DNA of 64,000 nucleotides from Planoprotostelium fungivorum. Taxonomy: Eukaryota; Evosea; Variosea; Cavosteliida; Cavosteliaceae. The translations under genes were made by a program, and so were the position numbers. The DNA lies in assembly GCA_003024175.1 (NCBI GenBank), contig MDYQ01000005.1, positions 1-64,000 on the forward strand, in the 5' to 3' direction. Of this stretch, positions 45,927 through 64,000 are shown piece after piece. Below the pieces are notes generated by a model. The model was not told where the DNA came from. It saw only the letters and a program-made list of their open reading frames with translations, and made no database searches. How positions within the stretch are numbered: the stretch's first letter is position 1; each line of letters begins with the position of its first letter.

Positions 45927-47099
45927 ATGGAGGATCAAAAGCCCGGTACACCTGTAAATAACAACAATAATGCAAAGCCATCCACACCGGGTGGTGGCTT
46001 CCCTGCCAATGCAGGCCGAGGATCGAAGGTCTTTCGCTTAAATCCAGAACACACTCTGGGAGGTGTCAAGAAGGTAATTCTTCACATTTTGATCTCATTC
46101 CAACCCTTCATCACAGAAAACATTCACTCCCAGCCTTCCAAGCACTCCTTATGTCCGTAAAGCCGACCGACCCGCGTGAGTCCTCCCATCCATTCCATCC
46201 AGTGATCATTTCTTCTGATAACATTCTGAAGAGAGGCCGGAGACGCCGCTTCCCCGGCCACCCCCGTCGTCTCTTTTCGTGATCGTCAGAATCGCCCCTC
46301 GCAGATCCGTGGAAATGAGCTCATGACAAAGGCAAAGGAAGTGAAACAACCTCTCTTCAATCGGACCCCAGGTAGTGGCCCGTTCGGAGGTGCCTCCTCT
46401 TACGATGCCGATGTCAAGTACGATGACGACATGGACTTGGGCACCAGTATCTTTGGAGTGAAGAAGAAGAAGAAGGAGAAGGTGACGATGAGAAGATGAT
46501 GATGATCTGACGAGGTGATGTAGAAGATCGTCATCAACGAATATGATCCGAGTCATCCAGTGAAACTACCCTTTGGTCGTACGCAAGAAGGTGAGACCAA
46601 CTCCACCATCATCACACTCAACCATCAAAGAGGGAGACAAGAAGAACATCACAAAATCGATGTTCAGACCCAACGAGCTCTCCTTCATTCACCTTCCATC
46701 CATGCTGCCCGTGCCCATACCAAAAGTCACAAAAGAACAGAAAGAAGAAGTGAAGGAGAAGGAGAAGGATCAATTCGTTCACACCTCTACGAAGGTGCCC
46801 GAGGGAATGGTGAGGAGATTGTAAGTGGTGATCTACAACGATGTAGATGGGTAAGATCAGGGTGCATAAATCGGGGAAAGTGAGCATGGTGGTGGGAGAG
46901 CATACCTTTCAGATCATAGAAGGAATGGACGTGAGAGATGTAGAAGGAGGTGCAGCAGCTGATGACTTCAGGTGTCCTTCCTGCAGCACCTGGCTCACTG
47001 CTCACCATCGACACACGAGGCACATCAAGTGGAGTCTGTCACTCACAGTTTGGTCTGCATCCCCGACATCGAGAGCTTCCTCTCAGACAATACATCATG
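45927..47099 (+). CDS. RNA polymerase III subunit RPC4 (POLR3D-like)
   Basis: Start MEDQKPGTPVNNNNNAKPST, a disordered N-terminus followed by Arg-rich exons. The conserved C-terminal RPC4 region gives VKLPFGRTQE, TKVPEGMVRRL, then GKIRVHKSGKVSMVVGEHTF, EGMD, VSFLQHLAHCSPSTHEAHQV and SLVCIPDIESFLSDNTS. The order Gly-Lys-x-x-Val-x-x-Ser-Gly-Lys, SFLQ, LVCxPDxESxL matches POLR3D. The intron 46931-46971 was placed because only that splice restores VSFLQ. RPC4 with RPC5 forms the TFIIF-like Pol III subcomplex acting in initiation and termination. Tail-to-tail with the receptor gene, 35 bp between stops. Confidence 0.85.
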
Positions 47100-47134
47100 A
47101 CCTCATCTTCCTCATCTTCTAAATCGACATCCTT

Positions 47135-55938
<8,804 letters not shown>

Positions 55939-56535
55939 CGTGCTGTTTGTGAGAGAAATGACTTCCTCCACCTATCAATACGCCGTTACTTTCTGGGAGA
56001 GCTTTCCTGCGACGCTCAGTTTTAAAAACAGAAAGAGGTACCGTTTCCATGGAAACACGATGTCGTCTAGTTGTCTGGTGGAAGATGAGCCCTATCTAGC
56101 GAGGCATTGGATGGAATGTTCCCTCTTCTCTTCCTTTTGTTCCCCCATTTGTGTTGCACCGTACATCTCGATGGAGAGAAGGGGGAAGAAGCTCATCCGC
56201 CACCCGATTGTACAGCGGAGAGTGACGATCAAAATCTCTTCTCCAAGACTTCTATGATTTATAGACAGCGGAAGTACCACACTTCTCTCAGATCCAGTCG
56301 AGTAATTACGAAGGCAGGCATCCATGCATGACAGAATTGTGACTACTTTTTGTCCAGATGTGTGGATGGAGGGATCGACTCGCCAGGAGATCCTCCATTG
56401 TCTTTATAGAGGGCTGAAGATGAGAGGCTGTGGAAGCGGTTGTTTGTGAGAGCCGTTTCAAGCAAATTTGGTTCGCCGAACGAATAATACACCAAGCTTT
56501 CGGATGAAGCATTCTCACAACATCAACATCGTCAC
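55939..56535. promoter_or_regulatory. Divergent intergenic region
   Basis: A 597 bp gap between the receptor start and the RING gene start on the opposite strand. No convincing exon chain. In-frame Met codons upstream of 55938 (to 55971) could lengthen the receptor N-terminus but would weaken the signal peptide. Confidence 0.45.
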
Positions 56536-58596
56536 ATGGAAACTCAAGAACAGATCACCGACTTAGAAGATCGTTCCACCTGTTGGACGTGTTTCGAGGT
56601 CTTTCAAGATCCGATCACGTTTAGTTGTTCGCACACTCTCTGCAAGGTGGAGAGCTGCAGACGTCGGTTCTATCTCTGACCGTAAAATAGAGTTGTGCCG
56701 TCAGAATGACCATGAATAAGAGAGCTTGTCCATTTTGCAATCAAGCATTAGACCTTCCTCTTCCTCCCGTTAACAAGGTCAGTAGATCGCATTATACGAC
56801 GATGCTCAATCCACATTCAGGATGTCTTGAGTCTTGTAAACCGATTCAGAGCCGTCCAAGCCGATATGGACACAAGCAAGTTGACTTACGAACAACAACC
56901 TCAGGTGCAGTCTACCGTTCATATTTTCTCCTCTCTCAATGTTATTTTTGCTTCATAATCACGTCCTCTCACCTTCTAATCTATTCACCTACAGAGCGAA
57001 TTTCTTTCCTTACCTCGCGACAATCTAATCGAGATCATCTTGAACCTATCCATCTCAGACATCGTCAAGATGTCCACCGTCTGCAGACAACTGAAGAGCA
57101 TCACGGATGAGAACTTTCTGTGGAGGCAACTCTGCCAGAATCGTTTCCCTTTCTCTGCTCTGGGTAAATACGGCAAGAGCTGGAAGCATTGTTTCATCGG
57201 TCAGTCCAAACTGAACACCAGCTGGAACACTGGAAGAGCTGGCGACTTCAAGATGACTGCTTACCGAGGCCACACCGGTGAGTTCTCAACTTTCATGTTG
57301 CATGTCCATCATGATATCGAGATGAATCATACGATCCCATGATGTGTTGATGACCAAATCTGAAGGTGATATCACCACTTTCAAGATGTACAAGAAGAAC
57401 ATCGTCACTGGAGGAACAGACAAAGAGTTGAGAGTCTGGAGACAGGGAACAGAGGATCCCGTCTACACCTTGAAGGGTCACTCCGCATCCGTCAACTGGT
57501 GAGATTCGTCTCTGTCTCGTTGTAGACTGACCTCCCATCAGCTTGGATTTCAACGAATCTCGCATCATGTCGGGTGCCGCAGAATTGATCGTTTGGGACG
57601 TAGAAAACGGGAAGATGCTCCACAAGATGGAGCAGGGAGGCATCATACCTTGTCTCTCGTTCGGTGAATCGACAGTGACCACCGCAAGTGATGGTACACT
57701 CTGCGTGTACGATTTGAGGACTGGTGGAGAAGTCAAGGTGATTTTATTTCGTTTTATTCTTCGAAATTGAGACTGATCCCATCATAGCGCTACGCTCCCC
57801 AAGTCGGACTACCCAACAAGGTAAGCCCGCGTCCCAATTCCGTCTGACCTCCGTCCCAATTACATCTGACCTCCGTAGATCTACTGCAGATCCAACGAGA
57901 TCATCCTATCTGGGGCCAGAGGCGTGCGACTGTATGACCTCAGAAAGAATCACTCCTTGGCCGTCCGTGACTACGATATTGCCAACACTGGCTTCGTCTC
58001 ATCGGGTGGTGACAACATCTACCTCTCCACCGGAAACGACATTGCCACCATCGACATCAGTGAGACGATGATGCATGATGATGATGGGGCTGATGTAGAG
58101 CAGCGAAGCCGGGGGTGGATCGGTGGAATCTGATGGGTCACTGGAATCTACCAGGACTCATGCAATTGGACGGTGATCTGTTGGCCACCGCACATTCAGC
58201 CGTTCAGGTGGACATTCTCTCATCATCGACATCGCATCATGCTGAAGGGACGGACAGGTGTATAACGTGAAGACAAAGACTTTGGTTCACAACATCTCGA
58301 TGGATAATTCGGTTGTCAACGGACTCTGCATGAGGAACAACCGAATCGTCGCCGGTTGCAGTGATCTCAGCATCAAGGTGAGGTGGTGGAGTCGGTGACT
58401 GTTCTCATCACTTTAGATCTACGACGCCAGCAACGCAAAGAAGTTGTATTATCTTCGCGGTGGTTCGAGAGTCGTTCGTTCTGGACATTTGGGAATCCAA
58501 GGAATCAGCGGGGTTCAGCTCTCGGCGGGTTCCATCATCGCATCCATTGGAGATCTGATGAGAGTCTACGACTTTGATACGTACCACGCTGAATAA
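56536..58596 (+). CDS. RING - F-box - WD40 protein (predicted E3 ubiquitin ligase)
   Basis: Start METQEQITDLEDRSTCWTCF. RING-type Cys pattern: CWTCFEVFQDPITFSCSHTL, then RACPFCNQALDLPLP. After a linker comes an F-box, LPRDNLIEIILNLSISDIVK and MSTVCRQLKSITDENFLWRQ. WD40 repeats follow: TAYRGHTGDITTFKMYKKNI, DKELRVWRQGTEDPVYTLKG, HSASVNCLDFNESRIMSGAA, GTLCVYDLRTGGEVK, GVRLYDLRKNHSLAVRDYDI, LSIKIYDASNAKKLYYL, ending MRVYDFDTYHAE. Introns are short and phases agree. F-box/WD40 proteins normally borrow their RING from RBX1 in an SCF complex; here a RING is built in. AATAAA overlaps the stop. Confidence 0.82.
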
Positions 58597-59112
58597 ACGT
58601 ACCTTCTCATCGTCATCATCATCTTCGGGCTGTAAGGTTTAACTACGCATCCCCTGGCACCACGCCTCTCCGGAAGTTATATATCTCCTGGGCGGCACTG
58701 CCATAGAAATGAGATGATGACGTCTAGAAGCGTTTCATACTCGGAAGCAGAACCTGGGACGGGTTCATTCCTTTGAAAAAGCGCGATTTGTATACCGTCA
58801 TCATACATCCCACCAAATAGCGGGACGTGACAGCCCATTCCACGCGCGTGGGAGGAACGAGACGATCTAAGCTGAATAAGGTGGTGGATGAGCCTCGTTT
58901 GGTGAATCTTCCGGAGAGATTGATACGCTTCTGAGCCTAATCACGCGTGATTGTCTAGGGTTAAGACAATTGGACGATATTTCTCCACGACTACGAGCCC
59001 CGACGTTTCAGACCACCTGATATTTTCCAGGACTGTGATCTTATTACCTAGGTTACTCCTGATCATTCTAAGCGCCACACTAGTCACAGCACACGACGCA
59101 CAGCACCAACCC
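58597..59112. other. Intergenic, possible 5' part of homeobox gene
   Basis: An in-frame extension of the homeobox frame reaches back to 58951 with a hydrophobic stretch (LPRLLLIILSATLVTAH), which is odd for a nuclear protein and is probably untranslated leader. Nothing else is supported. Confidence 0.4.
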
Positions 59113-59454
59113 ATGAAGATCGACAACCTCTTAGCGTTCGAAGAGTTCAACACGTGCTCCGCTGTCGAATTCGGACACAGAAAGATCTTCTTCTACTCTG
59201 TCAGCCGAGAAGGATGGAGGATGCAACAATGCAAGGAGCGACTCTACGATAATCCGAGGAGAACATTCAACAAGGAACAACAACAAGAGCTCCTCGAAGT
59301 GTATCGCAAGAATCAGTATCCATCCGTCGAAGAGAAAGAGAAGCTTGCCAGACGATTCAACATACCACGAAGGAAGATCCAAGTTTGGTTTCAGAACAAG
59401 CGAGCACGCCCACCGGGCACGAAATCGGGCCACCTCTCTGAAGAGTCCGATTGA
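59113..59454 (+). CDS. Homeodomain transcription factor
   Basis: Intronless as modelled, start MKIDNLLAFEEFNTCSAVEF. The C-terminal half is a homeodomain: RRTFNKEQQQELLEVYRKNQ, YPSVEEKEKLARRFNIPRRK, IQVWFQNKRARPPG. The recognition helix has Val47, Trp48, Phe49, Asn51 and Arg53, the canonical set for binding TAAT-like sites. YPSVEEKEKLA is the typical non-TALE loop length. About 113 residues, small for the family and ending just after the homeodomain. Start uncertain: an upstream in-frame Met at 58951 would add 54 residues. Confidence 0.85.
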   Translation: MKIDNLLAFEEFNTCSAVEFGHRKIFFYSVSREGWRMQQCKERLYDNPRRTFNKEQQQELLEVYRKNQYPSVEEKEKLARRFNIPRRKIQVWFQNKRARPPGTKSGHLSEESD

Positions 59455-59513
59455 TCGAAAATAAATGTGTAAATAGGTATAAGGCTTCATTTTAAATGCT
59501 TCTTTATAACTTG

Positions 59514-59534
59514 TGGCACAGGGATATTGTGCCA
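59514..59534. other. Perfect 7 bp hairpin downstream of homeobox gene
   Basis: TGGCACAGGGATATTGTGCC plus A forms a TGGCACA/TGTGCCA stem with a 7-base loop. It could be an RNA element in either 3' UTR; function unknown. Confidence 0.5.
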
Positions 59535-59740
59535 TAGAAATAAAACCCGAAGTCCTTATGTCTAAGGATATGGAAGCACAATTGAATGAGCGGTTAGATA
59601 AGTCAGACATTTGAACCGGAAGCAAATTTTCACGCACATAAACTTTCCTCAAAATTTGAAAAATATCTCGAAGTGACGTCACAAAAAATGATCCAAATTT
59701 CATTTTATTTGCACAAGCCCCCCGGCAGTACAATTCTATG

Positions 59741-61150
59741 TTACTGTCTATCAATCAATTCTTGAACAAAGTCCAGTGAGGTGGGATTATAGACTTGGTT
59801 GTCTCCCTTCTTCATGATGCACTCCTTCAGATTCTCCTGAACTTGAGGCTTGAGCACGATCTCTTGCATCAGTTCCAAGAGTTGAACAATGGGCCTCATC
59901 TCCTCCACGGAGAAGCCAGTGATGCCCTCGATATCTTCTTCCGTTGCGTCTGCATCACATTAGACATCCGATCTCATTCGACATCGCATGCGACGTGATG
60001 ACTCACCGATGGGAGCGTAGAGCCAAAAGGCAGAGGCAGCGATGAGACCAGCAGAGGCAGTGAGACTCTCTGGCATCATGAGAAGGTGTTGGATGTTGAG
60101 AGTGGCCTGCATGAGAGTCGAGTATGGAAAGGGTGTGTCCTCCATGCGGCAGCTCTCTAGGAACATTCTCAACCAAGTGAAGCTGGTGGGAGGGGAGAGG
60201 TTCCAGCCGAGTCTAGTTGTGATGCAGACCTCCATCTCTATGATGGCCTTCTCATTGATTTGATCATCCGCGCAGAGAGAAACCATCTCGCTGATAGCGA
60301 CGGGGACGATCTCCTGTAGCCATGTCAGATGATGATTCGGAATGATTTCGGATCGAGATGGTGATTAGAGGATGAAGATTTTGAAGGAGACTCACTTGGA
60401 ACTTGGCAGCAATGAACAAAGCTGTGATTCCCAAAAGTTGAAGGCGCTCAATGGAGATGCTTTCGATGGCGAGGAAACGATCGACATAGTTGACGGCTAT
60501 CATAGCGGTCTCTGTCTGCAGAGAGTATGACTCAGAGACCTGAATGATGTGAGAAGTTGAACATGGAAATGAACAAGTGAGATGATTGTATGAATCGGAG
60601 ACGAACCTCATAAAGCCAATCAATGAGAACGGCTCTCATTTCTGGCCGAACCACTCTCTGTACTGTCCAGATATCATGTCTTGGTCTGTACATTTGATCT
60701 TTGTACCTCAGGTTGTTCTGATCAAACATGTCCTCCTCCTAGGCACGATGAGTTCCCTCTCTCGATGTTGCTTTCGCCCAATCACCTCCAGAGGTTGTTC
60801 GGAATCACCATGATATGATTCACGGTTCTCCTCGATGATGGGAACAGAGAAGGATTCTTTCGTCTCAGTCTCTGAATCCTCTTCATCGGATGCCTCGGGT
60901 GCATCTATGAGACTATCTTCTCGGCACATCAGCGATTCGAGGCGGGGTCTCTTGGGCTGCTGCTCTTCCTTTGAAACTGAGTCAGCACGTGCGTTTCCCT
61001 TCCAGATGACTTACCAGCTCAGAGGTGGAACGTTTCCCTGAAGCCTTCCTGAGATCAGCAGGTTGATTCGTCACATCAGCCAGGGGTTTCCTGACTCACG
61101 TTAGAACCAATCTATGTCTTCCCACCCTCTCACCTCGGTTGTTGTGTCAT
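59741..61150 (-). CDS. Cyclin (A/B/E-type)
   Basis: Minus-strand gene, start about 61150 (MTQQPRKASGKRSTSEL, basic). An acidic Ser/Glu region follows (DAPEASDEEDSETETKESFS), then the cyclin box: MRAVLIDWLYEVRLRF, ETAMIAVNYVDRFLAIESIS, LQLLGITALFIAAKFQ, INEKAIIEMEVCITTRLGWN. The second fold has LNIQHLLMMPESLTASAGLI and a C-terminal VYNPTSLDFVQELIDRQ. The Arg/Ile/Asp-Trp motif that contacts the CDK is intact. KRPRLESL in the N-terminal part may be a nuclear localisation signal. I saw no obvious RxxLxxxxN destruction box. The cyclin class cannot be fixed by eye. Confidence 0.85.
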
Positions 61151-61565
61151 AATGTATGTGTGAGCGTTGAAAATGTATGTGTGTGAGCGTGTCCAAACAC
61201 GTCTTCTTTACTATGTGAGGCGTCTGGGGAGCAAGCCTCTATAGTGTTTCGATTCAATCGGATGAGAGCGTGATGGTTTAGATAGACCGGGGGGGCACTG
61301 TGTCGATCCTTCCTTGAGACAGCAGAACGAAACCCAGATCTCTATATATTCGTCGTCATGCCAATCTCCTATAGAAAACTCGCTCTTCCGTATCCTCTCT
61401 GTCCACTCCGCCGAACAAACGATTTTCCTCGCGCCATTCCTCGCCCTGAGGTCCACTGTGTGTCCTCTCTCAGGTACCCACGTCACCTTAGCTTCTTTAA
61501 AGGACGTATCTTTATCAAATGAACATGGCTATCCGAAGGAATACGCTCGAGCCTCGATTTCATCT
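61151..61565. other. Intergenic, nothing seen
   Basis: Contains a short GTATGTGTGTGAGCGTGT repeat pair at about 61151-61197 and otherwise no supported feature. Confidence 0.45.
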
Positions 61566-64000
61566 TCACAGTTTGGAGGTCAAGAGGCTCCCCGCGACAC
61601 TGACGATGCAGCGGTTGACGGAGACGTAGCGACGGATGCAGTCGTTGACGGTAGAGAGGGAGAGGGAGGAGATGAGCTGGGGATAGAGGTCCAGGTAGGT
61701 GACGGGCTTACCTCTTTCGGCGTTGCCCAGGATACTGCCCGCCAGACCAGAGGTCGTGGCCAGCCTCACCTGTGACACAGTCAGAGACAAAGGAGGGAAA
61801 CATTGCGTCTACCTTGTAAGAACCTGTCACCGTCGCCTTCTTCTCTTCGAGCTCATCTGCGGTCACGCCAGTCGACAGCCACAGCTCCATCTGGTTTAGA
61901 AGTAAGTACGAAGCGGGTCGCATGCGAGGGAGGATGAGAGAGGTCGGTGTCTGTGGAAGATGTGTGGATGTCTATATCGGATGTGATGTGATGTACCTGT
62001 TTGAGTGTGGCCGCTTCTCCCTTTTCTAAGAGGGAGGGAGAGAAGGTGCCGGCGATGGCCCAATAGCCATCCGTTCGATAGTCTACACCAGAGATGCTCG
62101 AGTTGATTCCGTATGTGAGTCCATCTTGATCTCTGACGGTGGACATCAGACGAGCGGAGAAGTTTCCTCCCAAGATGAAGTTGCCTAACATGAGAGGAAG
62201 GAAGTCTTCGTGTTCTCTGCCGTTACGATTAACATGATGATTAGAAGATGGTTGATGTCGCACGAGAGCATGTGAATGTGTTCGACGTACACGGATGGAG
62301 AGAGAAGAGGAGAGATGAAAGAGTTGCATGATGATAGAGGATGTACCTGTCGATTCCGATGGGAGTGCCGATGTAGAAGTGGCACGATGTCTTGTCTGGG
62401 ATGAAGACACGATGATCCTTCTTCTCGCTGTTGAAAGTGGCCTTAGAGGGGCAGGGAGGGATGCTCTTGTTGGGTGATTCCTTCAGACTGGAAAACTTCT
62501 CTTTCACCTGTTCATCAAGTCATTCAGAGGATCACAATGATGCTGACGATGATGGAGTTGATGGTGTTGATGATGATGTTGATGATGGTGATGGTGATTC
62601 AGCGATAGATTCTCACCAACTCTCTGACGGTGGCCTCGTCGATATCTCCCACCACCGTAATGATGGTGGATCCGTTTCCATAGTGATCTGAGTGGTGCTT
62701 CTTCAATCTCTCCACGGTGACCTCTTCCACAAATTTGATCTTCTCGTCCGTGCCGTAACTACATTCTATCAGAAATGTCGACTGAAAAATTCCTCTATCA
62801 TCACCTGTAGTTGGGATGATTTCTGTCGTACATCGATTGGATGAGTGGTATCTACAACTCGTCACTTTCGAATCACCCAGAAGTCCCACCTCCGCTTGCT
62901 CGTGCGTGTCTTGCTTCTGTTGCTTCAGACTCGCAATTCTTCTCTTCTTCAGTGTGTTCAGATCCTCCACGTCAAATCTGGGCTCTCTCAACTGCTCGGC
63001 CAGCAGATCTAAGACGAGAGGCAGATTATCGCGGAGACACTTGCAATTGAATCGCACGTGATAGATACCACTGTAGAACTTGATTTCGGCTCCCACGTTC
63101 GACAGCATCTCTATAGAGGATGAGTGATGGAGTTCAATTATCCTAACGTCACGTGACGTCATCACGATCACCTGCGATTTCGAATTTCGTTCGGTGAAGG
63201 GTTCCCTGGTCCAGCATGTCCGCGGTAAATTCTGCATTGAGGGGCTCGTCACGGGGAGAGAACTGAGACGTTCAATCTACAACCAGCCACTCTCCTCACC
63301 ATGTCTCCCGCCAAGAAACTTCCGCGAATGGTCACGACATCCTTGATGGGTGTCGGTAGGGACAAGAGGGTGACTCCTTCTACTGGTTTTGAAATTTGAA
63401 TTCGATCGCTCAATTTCACTTCTGATCCGTTCTGGGTCGAGGATTCTGACGGTTGATCGTGGCTCGTCAATTCTAACTTTGGTTTCTCCTTCTCTTCTTC
63501 TTTTCCTTTCTCTCCCTTTCTGCCTGGGATGAGTACGTGAAGATGATATTTCGTGGAGATTTCACTGACTCTTTTGGGATGAAGTAACCGACGGTGGAGC
63601 GATCCTCCACAAAGTATGTCTTTGCAGCCTCTCTGATCGAAGAAGAAGTCACGCTGCTCAATAACCTAGGAAGTTCGACGTACAATTTCCAATCCCCCGC
63701 AGCGATGGCCTCGTTCAGGTATCTACAACGCGTCAGAACAGACGGAGTAGAAGGATCTCACGAGGCGACAGAGTAGGCACCGTCGCGAGAGAAGGACATC
63801 TCTGTCAGGCTCTGAGCTTTCGCTCGGCTGACTTCCTCTTCTGTCACTCCCTTCTCGATGATCTGGTGCACAACAGTCAGACATCTAATGACGTGTGATG
63901 ACGTCACCTCTCGAATGTGCTCTAAGATGATGTCCTCGACGGTTTTGTGTTCCGTTCCTGGCGTGAGCGTGGCTTTCAGCGTGAACAGCCCTTCGTCCCT
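61566..64000 (-). CDS. M16-family metallopeptidase (insulinase/pitrilysin fold), N-terminus outside window
   Basis: The minus-strand gene enters from beyond 64000 and ends at 61566. Visible exons give FLAGDM, EPLNAEFTADMLDQGTLHRT, EMLSNVGAEIKFYSGIYHVR, NLPLVLDLLAEQLREPRFDV, VEEVTVERLKKHHSDHYGNG, STIITVVGDIDEATVRELV, NFILGGNFSARLMSTVRDQD, GLTYGINSSISGVDYRTDGY, MELWLSTGVTADELEEKKAT, and a final VRLATTSGLAGSILGNAERG. These are the third and fourth domains of a two-lobed M16 protease. The HxxEH zinc site would lie in the part outside the window, so activity cannot be judged. These proteases trap and cut peptides in an enclosed chamber. Confidence 0.85.

Noticed and set aside
58951-59112. Signal-peptide-like N-terminal extension of the homeobox protein
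   Set aside because: A secretory leader on a homeodomain protein is implausible; the Met at 59113 is the more likely start.
59131-59754. 207-codon minus-strand frame
   Set aside because: Antisense to the homeobox exon and the intergenic gap; the homeodomain on the plus strand explains the conservation.

Overview
The window is nuclear DNA of an intron-rich, compact unicellular eukaryote. Genes lie a few tens to a few hundred bases apart on both strands. Nearly every gene is cut by many short (about 35-100 bp) introns with GTGAGT-like donors, and I chained exons by eye on reading frame and family similarity. The gene mix (OTUD5-type deubiquitinase, TBC1D13-type Rab GAP, SAM-domain sphingomyelin synthase, MBD4-type glycosylase, RUNKEL/ULK4-type kinase, plant-style LRRs joined to a tyrosine-kinase-like domain) fits an amoebozoan, perhaps a protosteloid or Acanthamoeba-like amoeba. 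That placement is inference; no rRNA or marker gene is present.

Layout. 0-4.4 kb is repeat-rich: short exon-like modules in both orientations, then a 1.5 kb direct/inverted repeat array containing one N, then a tRNA-like locus. 4.8-8 kb: membrane-anchored intradiol-dioxygenase-like protein and phosphopantothenate-cysteine ligase. 8-13.4 kb: a DENN protein (Rab GEF class) head-to-head with a TBC1D13-like Rab GAP. 13.5-23 kb: CPA2 cation/proton antiporter, a chromodomain-MBD4-like glycosylase fusion, two unrecognised genes, a sphingomyelin synthase and an FAD monooxygenase. 23-35 kb: a SANT/dual-specificity phosphatase fusion, UDP-glucose 4-epimerase, a Ras-like GTPase, a WD40 protein, OTUD5-like, a degenerate Nudix-like protein, a CRAL-TRIO protein and a GPI-anchored glycoprotein. 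35-47 kb: RUNKEL/ULK4-like kinase, SDHAF2, a PPR protein, a second copy of the repeat family, a coiled-coil protein, RPB9 and RPC4. 47-56 kb: one very large receptor gene. 56-64 kb: RING-F-box-WD40 protein, homeobox protein, cyclin, and the C-terminal part of an M16 peptidase running off the window.

The most striking object is the receptor at 47.1-55.9 kb on the minus strand. Exons read in frame from a signal peptide through two tandem GH5 exo-beta-1,3-glucanase-like domains (the second lacking the catalytic NEP motif), a long plant-type LRR array, a transmembrane helix and a kinase with tyrosine-kinase-type HRDLAVRN and PVKWMSPE motifs. The tail carries two NYDxPF motifs. I infer a beta-glucan- or cell-wall-sensing receptor kinase. 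Other unusual architectures are the chromodomain-MBD4 fusion, the SANT-phosphatase fusion and the RING-F-box-WD40 protein. Divergent pairs (DENN/TBC, RPB9/RPC4, WD40/OTUD5) share short promoters. The palindrome TGACGTCA occurs 14 times, nearly always in introns. All gene models are hand-built; exon edges and start codons are approximate unless stated.
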